DNA from: JANSWY01 sp965243755
GTDB lineage: Bacteria; Bacteroidota; Bacteroidia; Cytophagales; Cyclobacteriaceae
Reading direction: 5' to 3'
Length of the DNA stretch: 64,000 nt
NCBI GenBank assembly: GCA_965243755.1
Contig: CBDEVW010000003.1
Span: 372,001-436,000, forward strand
Below, piece after piece: positions 15,914-25,108 of the stretch. How positions within the stretch are numbered: the first letter of the stretch is position 1; each line of letters starts with the position of its first letter. Under the pieces are notes generated by a model, which saw nothing but the letters and a program-made list of their open reading frames with translations, did no database searches and was not told the origin of the DNA. The translations under genes and the position numbers were made by a program.

Positions 15914-16240
15914 AGCGATTGCTTTGGTGATGGCTCGTTTATTAGCCTCTGGCATTAAATTCCAACTCCCTAATGTCCACTTTATTTAAACACAACAATT
16001 AATTAACTCATTGTTTTACAGTATGTTACAAACACCCCCTCCCAATTCAATCCACTTTTTTACTTTACGCGATGGACTTTGTCAACACCAATCGCCTACT
16101 TTACAACAAGTTCAGCTGAAAGTATCCTAAAGGGATATCCTATCTAGATAGTCCACTACCAGTGCAACATATGCGTCAAGTCATTGAACGCCATTATAAC
16201 TGGTAGTATCCAATAATCTAAAACCGAAACCAATAAAAAG
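15914..16240. other. GH30 upstream control region
   Basis: This 327-base gap lies before the GH30 gene, with no gene in it. It contains CAACAATTAATTAACT (15993-16008), the operator-like element at 16016-16031, and the leader AAAACCGAAACCAATAAAAAG next to the ATG that resembles the GH5 leader. No clear terminator for the preceding regulator gene was seen. Confidence 0.55.
16016..16031 (+). promoter_or_regulatory. Putative operator TTACAGTATGTTACAA upstream of GH30
   Basis: This copy matches the site at 12893-12908 at 15 of 16 positions, and downstream C-rich sequence with CAATTC is also shared. Two TTACA half-sites start 10 bases apart. It is 210 bases upstream of the GH30 start. Confidence 0.55.
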
Positions 16241-19200
16241 ATGAGTAGAAATCTATTTCTCATTCTGATGGTGCTATGTGGCACCTTAACTCAGAAAACC
16301 TATGCCCAACAGGTCGACGTTTGGGCCACCAAAGGAGACGAATCCATTAAACTTCAACAGCTCGGAGGAACCAGCTTTGGCAGCAATGGCAATGCACCAA
16401 ACACCATCACCATTCAGGAGGCCACTACCTACCAGTCAATCGCAGGGTTTGGCTTTGCGCTGACCCAGGGAAGTGCCGAAGTTATCCAGGGGCTTAATTC
16501 CAATACAAAGAATTCACTTCTCCAGGAATTATTTGATCCAAATACCGGGAATGCCATCTCCATCATCAGGATCAGCATAGGAGCATCTGATTTAAGTAAC
16601 TCCTCTTATTCATACAATGAAACACCTGGGGATGTGAATATGAATAATTTCAGTCTTGCCGGTCCGGATCTCACTTACCTGATACCAGTGATCAAAGATA
16701 TCCTTGCGATCAATCCCAATATAAAGGTACTGGCAACTCCATGGACGGCTCCCACCTGGATGAAGACAAACAATGCATGGATTGGCGGAAGCCTGCAAAC
16801 CCAATATTATGGGGCCTATGCCAATTATTTTGTGAAATATCTTCAAGCCATGCAGGCAGAGGGAATTCCAATATGGGCGATCACACCTCAGAATGAGCCG
16901 GAAAACCCCTGGAATGAACCCAGCATGACGATGAACTCCACCGAACAGAAAAACTTCATCAATAATCACCTGGGACCTGCTATTCAAAATGCCGGATTCA
17001 ATACCAAAATCATAGCTTTTGACCACAACTGCGACAATACAGCTTATCCTATCGATGTATTGAATAACAGTTCCTACGTAGAAGGGGCGGCATTTCACTT
17101 GTATGCGGGAGACATCTCTGCTATGTCCACCGTAAAAAATCAAACAGGTAAGAATGTCTATTTCACTGAGCAGTACACGGATGTAAATGGCAACTTTGGA
17201 GGCGATCTGGGGTGGCATATGGAAAATGTGGTGATCGGATCACTCAGAAACTGGTCACGCTCCGTGATTGAGTGGAACCTGGCCACAGACAACAATCACG
17301 GGCCAAGGACTCCCGGGGGATGTACCGAATGCCTGGGGGCACTTACTATCCATAATAGCAATAGTTTCACCAGAAATGTCTCCTATTACATCATTGGCCA
17401 GGTATCCAAATTTGTACAGCCAGGTGCTGTTCGAATGGAATCCAATAACACCTCTCAATTGGTAAATGTCGCATTTAAGAATCCTGACGGGTCCAATGTA
17501 TTACTGGTTTACAACAAATCAGCAGCAAACAAGAGCACCCAGGTGGAATTTAATGGAACTTCATTTGTTTATGACATCCCTGGTAATACAGCGATAACCT
17601 TCACCTGGGCGGGTAGCTCAAACCCAACCCCACCAAACACCCCAACTAACTTAACAGCCACAGCACAATCATCATCCACGATTAACCTAAGTTGGAGCGA
17701 TAATTCTAATAATGAGAGTAATTTTATCATAGAGCGCTCAAACAATGGCAATAATGGCTGGACTACCATTTCTACACCTGGTGCCAACACCACTTCCTAC
17801 AGCGACAATGGTTTGGCAGCTTCCAGCACCTATTACTACCGTGTCAGTGCTTCGAATGCTGCGGGGAACTCAGGATATTCCAATACCAGTAGTGCAACGA
17901 CCAGTGCTCAGCCAACGACTGATCCATTCCAGGTCATTCAGGCAGAGAACTACAGTTTCCAGTCTGGCACCCAACTGGAAAACACTTCCGACACAGGTGG
18001 TGGACAAAATGTGGGCTACATTGATTCAAATGATTACATCGCATTTACCAATGTTGACTTCCAGGGTGGTGCCACATCTGTTGATGTAAGGGTAGCAAAA
18101 AACACCAGCTTCACAGGTGAAATCCAATTCAGATTGGGCAGTACCACAGGGACCCTTATTGGGACCTTATATGTGGAAAGTACCGGAGGATGGCAAACCT
18201 GGCAAACAATGACCACCAGCATATCAGGAGTGAGCGGTGTTCAGGATCTTTACCTGGTATTTCAGGGAGGAAATGGCATTTGTAATGTCAACTGGTTACA
18301 ATTTGCCAACCAAACCTCATACAATGACCAGATCATTTCAATCCAGGCGCCAGATGAAGTTTCTCCCGGAAGCATAGTCACTGTGACCGTAAATTATGAA
18401 GCAAGCACCACACGCGATATCAATGTCCTGTTTCAACTGAACAGAGGTCCCTGGACATCCTACGGAGAAAACACACAAACCGTAAACGCGGGAAGTGGTA
18501 CCATCAATGTGAATATCAATGTATCTTCAGGCACTCCTATCAGTCCTAATGAAGCCAAATTTCAGGTTTGGATGACTCCACAAGGGCAAAATAGCTGGAA
18601 TGACAGACTCAGCAACATCGAGAAAGGTCCTGTGGCCGTTGTGGCTGGTCCCTTATCTGCTTTTGGGAAAATAGAGGCTGAATCCTTTAACAATCAAAGT
18701 GGTATTCAGGTAGAAAACTGTAGTGATACTGGTGGTGGTCAGAATGTGGGCTGGACAGACACCAATGATTACATTATGTTCGAAAACATTGACTTTGGAA
18801 GTGGGGCCAGTGGGGTGGATTTGAGAGTAGCCAAAGCAACCAGTTTTACGGCCAATATTGAGTTACGTCTTGGAAGTACCAATGGAACCCTCATAGGTAC
18901 CAGTTCATTTGGCAGTACCGGCGGCTGGCAAAACTGGCAAACGCAGTATACCAATATTAGTGGTGCCAATGGCATTCATGACCTCTACATTGTTTTTAAA
19001 GGAGGATCAGGAATCTGTAACCTCAACTGGTTCCAATTCTATTCAGGAAGTGGCTCGCGAATGGCATCTGCAGATACAGACATTGAACAGACTAAAAATT
19101 TCTCGATCTATCCCAATCCCGTGATCAACAACGAGCTGCAAATAGAGGTGCATGCTGATGGCTTTAATAATGCGGAAATCTCCTTGATAAACCTGCTTGG

Positions 19201-19339
19201 GAAGGTAGTTTATACTTCTGGAATTAATCAAGGCATGAATTCGATTCAGTTACCGGCATCAATAGTTCCAGGGACATACCTGATTAAAATTTCAGGTAGT
19301 GGTCACCAATATATTGATCGACTACTTATAAGACCCTAA
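16241..19339 (+). CDS. Secreted GH30 glycoside hydrolase with FN3, two CBM6 and T9SS sorting domain
   Basis: 1032 aa. Signal peptide to about residue 23; GH30 catalytic barrel and beta-domain to about 455, with acid/base Glu219 (TPQNEPENPW) and nucleophile Glu310 (VYFTEQYTD); FN3 at about 464-560; CBM6 at about 564-690 (DTGGGQNVGYIDSNDYI); a beta-sandwich linker at about 693-803; a second CBM6 at about 805-935 (DTGGGQNVGWTDTNDYI); type IX sorting domain from about 955 (SIYPNPV). The two CBM6 copies are clearly duplicates. GH30 members cut beta-1,6-glucan, glucosylceramide or xylan; with the neighbouring GH5, a beta-glucan is a reasonable but unproven substrate. It is exported to the cell surface or medium. 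Confidence 0.92.
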   Translation: MSRNLFLILMVLCGTLTQKTYAQQVDVWATKGDESIKLQQLGGTSFGSNGNAPNTITIQEATTYQSIAGFGFALTQGSAEVIQGLNSNTKNSLLQELFDPNTGNAISIIRISIGASDLSNSSYSYNETPGDVNMNNFSLAGPDLTYLIPVIKDILAINPNIKVLATPWTAPTWMKTNNAWIGGSLQTQYYGAYANYFVKYLQAMQAEGIPIWAITPQNEPENPWNEPSMTMNSTEQKNFINNHLGPAIQNAGFNTKIIAFDHNCDNTAYPIDVLNNSSYVEGAAFHLYAGDISAMSTVKNQTGKNVYFTEQYTDVNGNFGGDLGWHMENVVIGSLRNWSRSVIEWNLATDNNHGPRTPGGCTECLGALTIHNSNSFTRNVSYYIIGQVSKFVQPGAVRMESNNTSQLVNVAFKNPDGSNVLLVYNKSAANKSTQVEFNGTSFVYDIPGNTAITFTWAGSSNPTPPNTPTNLTATAQSSSTINLSWSDNSNNESNFIIERSNNGNNGWTTISTPGANTTSYSDNGLAASSTYYYRVSASNAAGNSGYSNTSSATTSAQPTTDPFQVIQAENYSFQSGTQLENTSDTGGGQNVGYIDSNDYIAFTNVDFQGGATSVDVRVAKNTSFTGEIQFRLGSTTGTLIGTLYVESTGGWQTWQTMTTSISGVSGVQDLYLVFQGGNGICNVNWLQFANQTSYNDQIISIQAPDEVSPGSIVTVTVNYEASTTRDINVLFQLNRGPWTSYGENTQTVNAGSGTINVNINVSSGTPISPNEAKFQVWMTPQGQNSWNDRLSNIEKGPVAVVAGPLSAFGKIEAESFNNQSGIQVENCSDTGGGQNVGWTDTNDYIMFENIDFGSGASGVDLRVAKATSFTANIELRLGSTNGTLIGTSSFGSTGGWQNWQTQYTNISGANGIHDLYIVFKGGSGICNLNWFQFYSGSGSRMASADTDIEQTKNFSIYPNPVINNELQIEVHADGFNNAEISLINLLGKVVYTSGINQGMNSIQLPASIVPGTYLIKISGSGHQYIDRLLIRP

Positions 19340-19366
19340 ACCAATAGGTTATAAACCCGATTTAAA

Positions 19367-19393
19367 GGCCGTCCCGAAAGGACGGTCTTTTTC
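19367..19393 (+). terminator. Rho-independent terminator after GH30
   Basis: The stem GGCCGTCC/GGACGGTC (one G-T pair) around CGAAA is followed by TTTTTC. It lies 28 bases after the GH30 stop and before the convergent YceI gene. Confidence 0.88.
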
Positions 19394-19409
19394 TGTTTTA
19401 GGAAGAAAC

Positions 19410-20030
19410 TTATTGCTGGCACACAATCTCCACTTCCAGGAAGATTTTCGGGTCTACCAGTTTTTTTTCCAACCAACTCCCCTGCTCTCCTATTTTCCAG
19501 TGGTGCCTATTTATCGAAAACAATGCCTGGTATTTGCAATCTGCGAGTTTTCTGGTTTTTAATTGAATTGTCCGGGCAATCCCTTTTATGACCATAACCC
19601 CGGTAATCTGAGAATCCTCTTCTCCTTGTCCATGCACATTCGTAATTCTGAAAGATGCCGTTTGGAACTTCCGGATGTCGAAATCAAGGGATAAATGAGC
19701 CATTAGGTTTTTACGTGGAACCGGATCTCTCAGAGGTATATCGGTGTTCTCCAGAGAGGTCATATCAACCACAAACTCACCGCCAACAATTTTCTCTTGA
19801 TCAAACTGAAGGAATCCTCTGTTAAATTTCACTGTACCTTCATGACTACCAGCCCCCATAAGTTTGGTGCCTTTCCATCGAACAATAGATTTACTCACGT
19901 CAATTGATCGATGCTCAGATGGATACCGGAACTCACTCACCACTTTGCAATGCTCTTCGTAGCTTATGAAATTACCAAGCCTAAATTGATTGGGCAGACT
20001 CACAAAAAGTATGATGAATAGTCTAATCAT
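19410..20030 (-). CDS. YceI-family periplasmic protein
   Basis: 206 aa, with a short N-terminal hydrophobic signal and a YceI lipocalin-like fold. Typical segments are SIVRWKGTKLMGAGSHEGTV, GGEFVVDMTSLENTD, HLSLDFDIRKFQTASFRITN and GVMVIKGIARTI. The family binds isoprenoid-type lipids in a beta-barrel, and its roles in Bacteroidota are mostly undefined. Its start overlaps the end of the intradiol-dioxygenase-like lipoprotein by 8 bases, so the two are co-transcribed. It is convergent with GH30 across a terminator. Confidence 0.88.
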   Translation of the reverse strand: MIRLFIILFVSLPNQFRLGNFISYEEHCKVVSEFRYPSEHRSIDVSKSIVRWKGTKLMGAGSHEGTVKFNRGFLQFDQEKIVGGEFVVDMTSLENTDIPLRDPVPRKNLMAHLSLDFDIRKFQTASFRITNVHGQGEEDSQITGVMVIKGIARTIQLKTRKLADCKYQALFSINRHHWKIGEQGSWLEKKLVDPKIFLEVEIVCQQ

Positions 20031-20685
20031 ATGCCGGGATGTTTGCCCCTAATATTAAATCCCGTTCAGCAACCAATAAACTGGCCTTTTTTTCCAGACT
20101 CACCAATCCAGTGTTTCCACCTCTTTTTTCATTGATCGAGGATGCAGGTAGAAACTCATCCCCTTCGAAAAGATATTCTTCAACCCAATAGTACCTGCCA
20201 CCAGGCTCCAATAAAGTAATATGTACATGCGCCGGAACGTTGCGTCCCGGATAGCTTGCTGGTTTGCTCGTGTAAAAGCTGAACTTTCCATGGTGATCTG
20301 TTTTTGTCCAACCTCTCAAATAGCCGTGTCGTCTGCCCCATCCCATTTCACCTCCTTTTGTGGGATAAATACCTTCTTCATTGGTATGGTAGATGTAAAC
20401 AATAACGCCGCAGGCCGGGTCTGCACCATTCGGTTGATAAATGGTGCCAGTGATCAACAAAGGATTCTCCTCCTTTTTAAATCCCGGCAAAGTGTCAACT
20501 GGGTTGATTGCTGCTAAATCGGGTGCTTCCAGTATCGCCTCACACCCTTCGCAGGGTCCGCCTACCAATCGCTCAGTTCCCATTTTAAATTCCGGACACC
20601 TTTGAGGTAAACGCTGATGTTCGCCCCCCTGACAAGCCATGTGAATGACCATGAGCGCGAGTAATAGTTTTATACCTGATTTCAT
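20023..20685 (-). CDS. Intradiol ring-cleavage dioxygenase-like lipoprotein
   Basis: 220 aa. The N-terminus is a lipoprotein signal (MVIHMACQGG). Residues about 65-190 have the Dioxygenase_C beta-sandwich: GTIYQPNGADPACGVIVYIY, YHTNEEGIYP, GYLRGWTKTDHHGKFSFYT and the HVHIT segment supplying the two iron His; the Tyr ligands would be in the YHTNEEGIY and RRHGYLRG regions. Secreted members of this family in Bacteroidota have unknown substrates; a membrane-anchored position makes classic protocatechuate cleavage unlikely. It overlaps the YceI gene by 8 bases and heads a two-gene operon. Confidence 0.85.
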   Translation of the reverse strand: MKSGIKLLLALMVIHMACQGGEHQRLPQRCPEFKMGTERLVGGPCEGCEAILEAPDLAAINPVDTLPGFKKEENPLLITGTIYQPNGADPACGVIVYIYHTNEEGIYPTKGGEMGWGRRHGYLRGWTKTDHHGKFSFYTSKPASYPGRNVPAHVHITLLEPGGRYYWVEEYLFEGDEFLPASSINEKRGGNTGLVSLEKKASLLVAERDLILGANIPAYD

Positions 20686-20821
20686 ATTTCGAATAGATTA
20701 CATTTCAATATTACGTCAGATAGTGTTTCTCTGGCATTAAATTTCCCATGTTTTGGATAAGGTGATGGATAAACAGGACAAGTGGAGTAGTACCTTTTAC
20801 ATCGGTATATCAATGAAAGCC

Positions 20822-21739
20822 TTAAAGCAGAACCCCCTTTACTGATTTTACATAATTCCTGCTCAATCGCAACACTTCGCCACCCAAGAGTATCACATCG
20901 TAATCTCCATTAAGCCTGGAATTCAATTCCTGGATGCTGGCAACATTCACAATAGTGGATTTATGAATTCTTCTGAAATGATTCGGATCAAGTTGGGTCA
21001 ACAGATGCTTGAGGGAATCAACAATCAGGTATTTTCTGTTTTCTGTGAATAGGGCTACATAATTGCCTTCAGACTTAAACCATTTGATTTGATCAACCTG
21101 AACTACTACCAATTTATTTCCAATTCTTACTGAAAGCTGCTTGATGTAATCATTTCCCTCTTCTGTGTCTTTTGACCATACCAGGGGGCGAACAAACACC
21201 ACCAAAGCATAACATGCAATGGTAATATAAAGCCTGGTGGAAAGTTTCTCATTCAGGATCAAATCAAAGGACCAGCCAGTCTCATGTATCAGGGCTGAAA
21301 TCACGAAGAGCAACAAAGTAAAAACCATTAAATGAAGCAATATGATACCCATTGACGCAAAAATGGATACTAACCAATAGGCTCTTTGATCAAATCGGTT
21401 TTTAATTAGATCAATGAGCGTGGTGAATACAATGATCCCCGGAATGAATAAAAGCCAGAAACTTTTGAAGGCCAAAGACTCAACAAAGACAAAGGACTTG
21501 TCATTGAGCACGCTATCAATATAATTCTGCCCCAATTCAAGAACAGCAATCATTGTCCAAAATCCAAGCAGTATTAGTTTTTCATTTCTTTGGAAAACCT
21601 GAGTCTTTAGGGTCAACACTATCGCAGTTTCTTTATTGATATTGAATAAAGTTATTATTGCAAAGAATACCAAATTCCAGGGAAAGGACTTAGATTCAAA
21701 TAAGGGGTTATTTGATCTCAATTGTCTAAGACCAAACAA
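20822..21739 (-). CDS. LytTR-family regulator with N-terminal membrane segments
   Basis: Up to 305 aa. Four hydrophobic segments (for example LLGFWTMIAVLELG, SFWLLFIPGIIVFTTLIDLI, ASMGIILLHLMVFTLLLFVI, YITIACYALVVFV) precede a LytTR DNA-binding domain in the last about 100 residues (DQIKWFKSEGNYVALFTEN, HFRRIHKSTIVNVASIQEL). Such proteins are one-component membrane regulators. The only start for the full frame is a TTG just 19 bases from the divergent lipoprotein gene; a GTG at 21617-21619 (residue 41) leaves room for promoters and may be the true start. The target may be the divergent lipoprotein. Confidence 0.85.
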   Translation of the reverse strand: MFGLRQLRSNNPLFESKSFPWNLVFFAIITLFNINKETAIVLTLKTQVFQRNEKLILLGFWTMIAVLELGQNYIDSVLNDKSFVFVESLAFKSFWLLFIPGIIVFTTLIDLIKNRFDQRAYWLVSIFASMGIILLHLMVFTLLLFVISALIHETGWSFDLILNEKLSTRLYITIACYALVVFVRPLVWSKDTEEGNDYIKQLSVRIGNKLVVVQVDQIKWFKSEGNYVALFTENRKYLIVDSLKHLLTQLDPNHFRRIHKSTIVNVASIQELNSRLNGDYDVILLGGEVLRLSRNYVKSVKGVLL

Positions 21740-21758
21740 AAATCATAATCATTAAAAA

Positions 21759-22286
21759 ATGCACCTTATCAAATCCATATCCACATTTATAATTCTTATT
21801 GCTTTAATCTCATGTACGCCTGACAAACAAAAGCCAACAGCTGAAGCACCAAATAACCCATTGATAGGCTCATGGCAAATCTCCTCCATTTACTGGATAA
21901 CAGCAGATACCACCTATGCCATAGAAAAAGCTCAGCCTGGTCTGTTCATGGTTAATCCAACCAACTATTCCATTATGTGGACACCCACTCCCACCCCCAG
22001 AACACCCTTTGAGAACCTGTCAAAACCCACGGATGAAGAAACCATTGCAGGATTCCGATCAATTGTCTTCAATGCTGGTACCTATACACAGACAGACTCT
22101 ACGCTGACCACCACTGCTCAAATCGCTAAAGTACCGGGATTTGAGGGAGGTGTGCAGTATTACCGCTATCATATCAAAGAAGACCAGCTTGAATTAACCA
22201 TGTTCGACGAAACATACCCTGATGGCTCAAAACCAGACTGGTACGGCAAATACCAAACTAAATTCGTCATGTCCAGGGTCAGGTAG
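21759..22286 (+). CDS. Lipocalin-like lipoprotein
   Basis: 175 aa with lipobox LIALISC at residues 14-20 and a beta-rich domain beginning NPLIGSWQISSIYW, the usual opening of lipocalin-like Bacteroidota lipoproteins. Later segments include FNAGTYTQTDSTLTTT and GGVQYYRYHIKEDQLELTMF. Ligand unknown. It is divergent from the LytTR regulator and followed by a sensor kinase 146 bases downstream. Confidence 0.7.
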   Translation: MHLIKSISTFIILIALISCTPDKQKPTAEAPNNPLIGSWQISSIYWITADTTYAIEKAQPGLFMVNPTNYSIMWTPTPTPRTPFENLSKPTDEETIAGFRSIVFNAGTYTQTDSTLTTTAQIAKVPGFEGGVQYYRYHIKEDQLELTMFDETYPDGSKPDWYGKYQTKFVMSRVR

Positions 22287-22306
22287 TTGAGTGCCTGTTC
22301 AACTTT

Positions 22307-22429
22307 ATTGTTTCCCGTCTACACAATATTTTTCCCAAACAACAAATAGCGAACCAACTGGATGCATTTTTACTTTCTGAAATCACAAGTTGGGTGTACA
22401 TTGGGGAAGCTAATCAAACGGGAAACAAT
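22307..22429. repeat. 12-bp inverted repeat in the DISM kinase leader
   Basis: ATTGTTTCCCGT (22307-22318) and its exact reverse complement ACGGGAAACAAT (22418-22429) bound 99 bases upstream of the kinase ATG at 22432. The right arm ends 2 bases from the start codon, so pairing in RNA would hide the ribosome site, or the arms could be a looped protein site. TTGGGGA at 22401-22407 also begins the element at 24281 and 24991. Confidence 0.6.
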
Positions 22430-22431
22430 TA

Positions 22432-24270
22432 ATGCCACCAGGTATTCTTCGGTCACTAGCATTTTGGCTACTGCTTTCAAGTATTGGTCCGTACATCTCA
22501 TTCGCCAATATCATCAATTTGAGTACTAACCCTGGGAAAATTTCCATTCCCGAAAGGTCTCTCTGGCTTAGTGATACCGGTAATGTTTGGAAGCAATCAG
22601 GGATTGAAGCTTGCCTGGAACTCAAGGGATACAATCAATACAATAGAAATGCCTTTGTGTACAGAGAGTTCCGTGGACCTGCGATTTTGCAATTTCAATT
22701 AGCAACTGAAGATGTTGCCGGAGAATACATCCTGGAACTCAGGAACACTGCAATTGATAAAGCACAATTGTTGCTTATTGATGACGAGGGCAACCAGTAT
22801 AAAACCAGGATCATTGGGGACGTCTTTCCATTTGAGGAGCGATACATTCAATACAGGACCCTGGTATTTCCGATTGAATTGCAGGCGGGAAAAACCTATC
22901 GATGTTACCTGGCGCTGGAGAAGAGTAACAGGATCCTTTCAACAATCATCGAACTATTTCCCACCCCGCTCTGGGAGCAGCGGTCAAAACACCTGAACCT
23001 GATCTATGGATTGTTTTTTGGTTTGTTTGTGATGGTGATCATCATCGCATTTACCATGCTGCTGATCATGAAACACAGGCTATTCCTTTACTATGGGTTG
23101 TACGTTTGCTTCATGCTCCTGCTGCTTTCCTGCTTTCATGGCTATAGTTACCAATATTTATTCCCGAATAATCCAACAATACAGCAATACTTCATGCTGG
23201 TGGTCCAATATTCAGGGATGATTTTTGGTAACCTCTATGCCTTTCAATTTCTGGGATTCCGGCATCATGACCGGGTCATCAATCCTGCAAGAATGGTATT
23301 CGTAGCAATTTACTCATTGGGTATAGTCAATTCAATTTTTCATCAAGCGATACCTCCAAATGTTCAAAGTGTCTTCAACATCATCTTTGTCACTGTAGAA
23401 ATCTTGAACACCATCTTATTGGCAGGTCTCAGCATCTGGTACCTGATCAAATACAAATCTGAGGTAGCCCTGGTATTTCTGGTGTCTTTCATATTTGTTG
23501 GGATTTCGGTTTTTTATACCAACCTGTCATTTGTGGTTGAATCCCTTACCTATATTCCGGTTGGGCATTCATTATTTGTAGGATTAGCCATAGAAATGAT
23601 CATTCTAACGTTGTACATGATCCTGCAGTACAAAAACCTGGAAAACAGAAAAATCCGCGCTGAGCATCAGTTTGCTGAAGAAAAAATCAAATCACAGTCT
23701 GCCTTTATCAATGGTCAGGAATTGGAAAAACGGAAACTCGCACTCAACCTCCATGACAACATTGGTTCCTTACTGCTGGCGCTGAAGCAGCAAGTTTCTG
23801 CACACCCCGACCCGGTCCTGCTGGAAAAGGCTATCAACAAAATATCTAATGATGTCAGAAACATCAGTCACGAATTGATGCCGAGTACCCTGGAACAACT
23901 TGGACTGGTAGCTGCAGTAAGAGAGTTAGCACACAAAAACAACAGTCTCAAATTCCACATAAAGGAGATCACGCCAACCCCATCCATCAACCCAAATGTT
24001 GCTATTCAGCTTTACCGAATCATCCAGGAGCTGATAAAGAACACCTATACACATGCAAATGCGGGTAATATTTTCATTCAATTCCTCACAGAAAATGAAT
24101 CATTGGAAATTACCTATGAGGACGATGGAAAGGGCTTCAATCAGGCGACTATTCTTAAGGGAGTAGGTATGAACAGTATACAAACCAGAACACAATTAGT
24201 CAATGGAAATCTTTCAATAGAATCCGGAGTTGGTCAGGGAATGGTAGCCATCATTAAAGTGTTTTTGTAA
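22432..24270 (+). CDS. 7TMR-DISM sensor histidine kinase (HisKA_3 type)
   Basis: 612 aa. A signal peptide is followed by a periplasmic 7TMR-DISMED2 domain (about 30-190, GPAILQFQLATEDVAGEYIL), seven transmembrane helices (about 200-405, LIYGLFFGLFVMVIIIAFTM onwards), then a cytoplasmic kinase: HisKA_3 with His441 in ALNLHDNIGS and an HATPase with IIQELIKNTYTHA and YEDDGKGF. DISMED2 domains are thought to bind carbohydrate-like ligands. Its likely partner is the NarL-type response regulator that follows after 71 bases. Confidence 0.92.
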   Translation: MPPGILRSLAFWLLLSSIGPYISFANIINLSTNPGKISIPERSLWLSDTGNVWKQSGIEACLELKGYNQYNRNAFVYREFRGPAILQFQLATEDVAGEYILELRNTAIDKAQLLLIDDEGNQYKTRIIGDVFPFEERYIQYRTLVFPIELQAGKTYRCYLALEKSNRILSTIIELFPTPLWEQRSKHLNLIYGLFFGLFVMVIIIAFTMLLIMKHRLFLYYGLYVCFMLLLLSCFHGYSYQYLFPNNPTIQQYFMLVVQYSGMIFGNLYAFQFLGFRHHDRVINPARMVFVAIYSLGIVNSIFHQAIPPNVQSVFNIIFVTVEILNTILLAGLSIWYLIKYKSEVALVFLVSFIFVGISVFYTNLSFVVESLTYIPVGHSLFVGLAIEMIILTLYMILQYKNLENRKIRAEHQFAEEKIKSQSAFINGQELEKRKLALNLHDNIGSLLLALKQQVSAHPDPVLLEKAINKISNDVRNISHELMPSTLEQLGLVAAVRELAHKNNSLKFHIKEITPTPSINPNVAIQLYRIIQELIKNTYTHANAGNIFIQFLTENESLEITYEDDGKGFNQATILKGVGMNSIQTRTQLVNGNLSIESGVGQGMVAIIKVFL

Positions 24271-24280
24271 TATCATGGTT

Positions 24281-24293
24281 TTGGGGATATGAT
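24281..24293 (+). promoter_or_regulatory. Shared element TTGGGGATATGAT upstream of the response regulator
   Basis: The 13 bases are identical to 24991-25003, and both copies are followed within 20 bases by CCTT-N3 or N2-AACATTA. This copy is 48 bases upstream of the response regulator start. It is a candidate binding site for that regulator. Confidence 0.6.
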
Positions 24294-24341
24294 TATTTCC
24301 ACGACCTTGGTAACATTACATACGACAATCTATTTTTTTAA

Positions 24342-24959
24342 ATGAAAATCCTCCTGGTTGACAATCACGACCTCATCATTGATGGATTAGCCCGTTTGCT
24401 CAAATCAAATGGAGTTGCCTCAGAAACACTAAAAGCTCATGATGGTCTTTCAGCGATCAGTATTGCCAAAGAAATAGACCTGGACCTGATCATTAGTGAC
24501 TACCGCATGCCGGAAATGAATGGAATGGAGTTGTTGATCACATTGAACTCAGAAGGCATAAAAACACCTATTTTATTTGTTTCCATGATTGATGAAGCAG
24601 CCATCATTGAAACTTTGATCAACCAGGGCGCATCCGGATTCATCAATAAAGAAGCCACTACAGACGAAATGGTTTATGGGATATCCCAGGTGCTTGCAGG
24701 CAAACAATACTTGTGCAGAATAACCCAGCAAATCCTAAAAAAGGCAACACCTATCGAAGATGACTCCTTCTTAACCAGGCGAGAATTACAAATCTTAAAA
24801 TTAGTAGTGCAGGAGAAAAAGAATAAACAGATTGCCGAGGAACTACACATCAATGTCTCAACCGTAGAAACCCACAAAAAGAACCTCATTAAAAAACTCG
24901 GCCTGAAATCAACATTAGGGCTGGTAAAATATGCCTTGAAGCACAAGCTTTTTGAATGA
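24342..24959 (+). CDS. NarL/FixJ-family response regulator
   Basis: 205 aa. The receiver domain (1-120) has acidic residues near D7 and phospho-acceptor Asp53 in SDYRMPEMNG; a LuxR-type HTH fills about 140-200 (TRRELQILKLVVQEKKNKQI, INVSTVETHKKNLIKKLGLK). The usual lysine appears in FINKEATTDE. It follows the DISM kinase in an evident two-gene module. The element 24281-24293 in front of it also lies in front of the next gene, suggesting autoregulation and control of that gene. Confidence 0.95.
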   Translation: MKILLVDNHDLIIDGLARLLKSNGVASETLKAHDGLSAISIAKEIDLDLIISDYRMPEMNGMELLITLNSEGIKTPILFVSMIDEAAIIETLINQGASGFINKEATTDEMVYGISQVLAGKQYLCRITQQILKKATPIEDDSFLTRRELQILKLVVQEKKNKQIAEELHINVSTVETHKKNLIKKLGLKSTLGLVKYALKHKLFE

Positions 24960-24990
24960 TCTGAATACTAATCAACTAATAATACCGGAA

Positions 24991-25003
24991 TTGGGGATAT
25001 GAT
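24991..25003 (+). promoter_or_regulatory. Shared element TTGGGGATATGAT upstream of the S74-domain protein
   Basis: This is the second exact copy, 105 bases before the next gene, with downstream CCTTACAACATTA matching CCTTGGTAACATTA near the first copy. It links the two-component system to the surface protein gene. Confidence 0.6.
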
Positions 25004-25108
25004 GGCCTGCCTTACAACATTAAATTAGCCACAGGAACATTTGACACGGAAACTAAGACATGGAAGGTCTCACTTTCCTGCTGATGCTACATTCAAAAAA
25101 TTAACCAC

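Noticed and set aside
16610..17218. A 202-codon open frame antisense to the GH30 gene
   Set aside because: It is the shadow of a well-supported catalytic domain; no start signal or known family.
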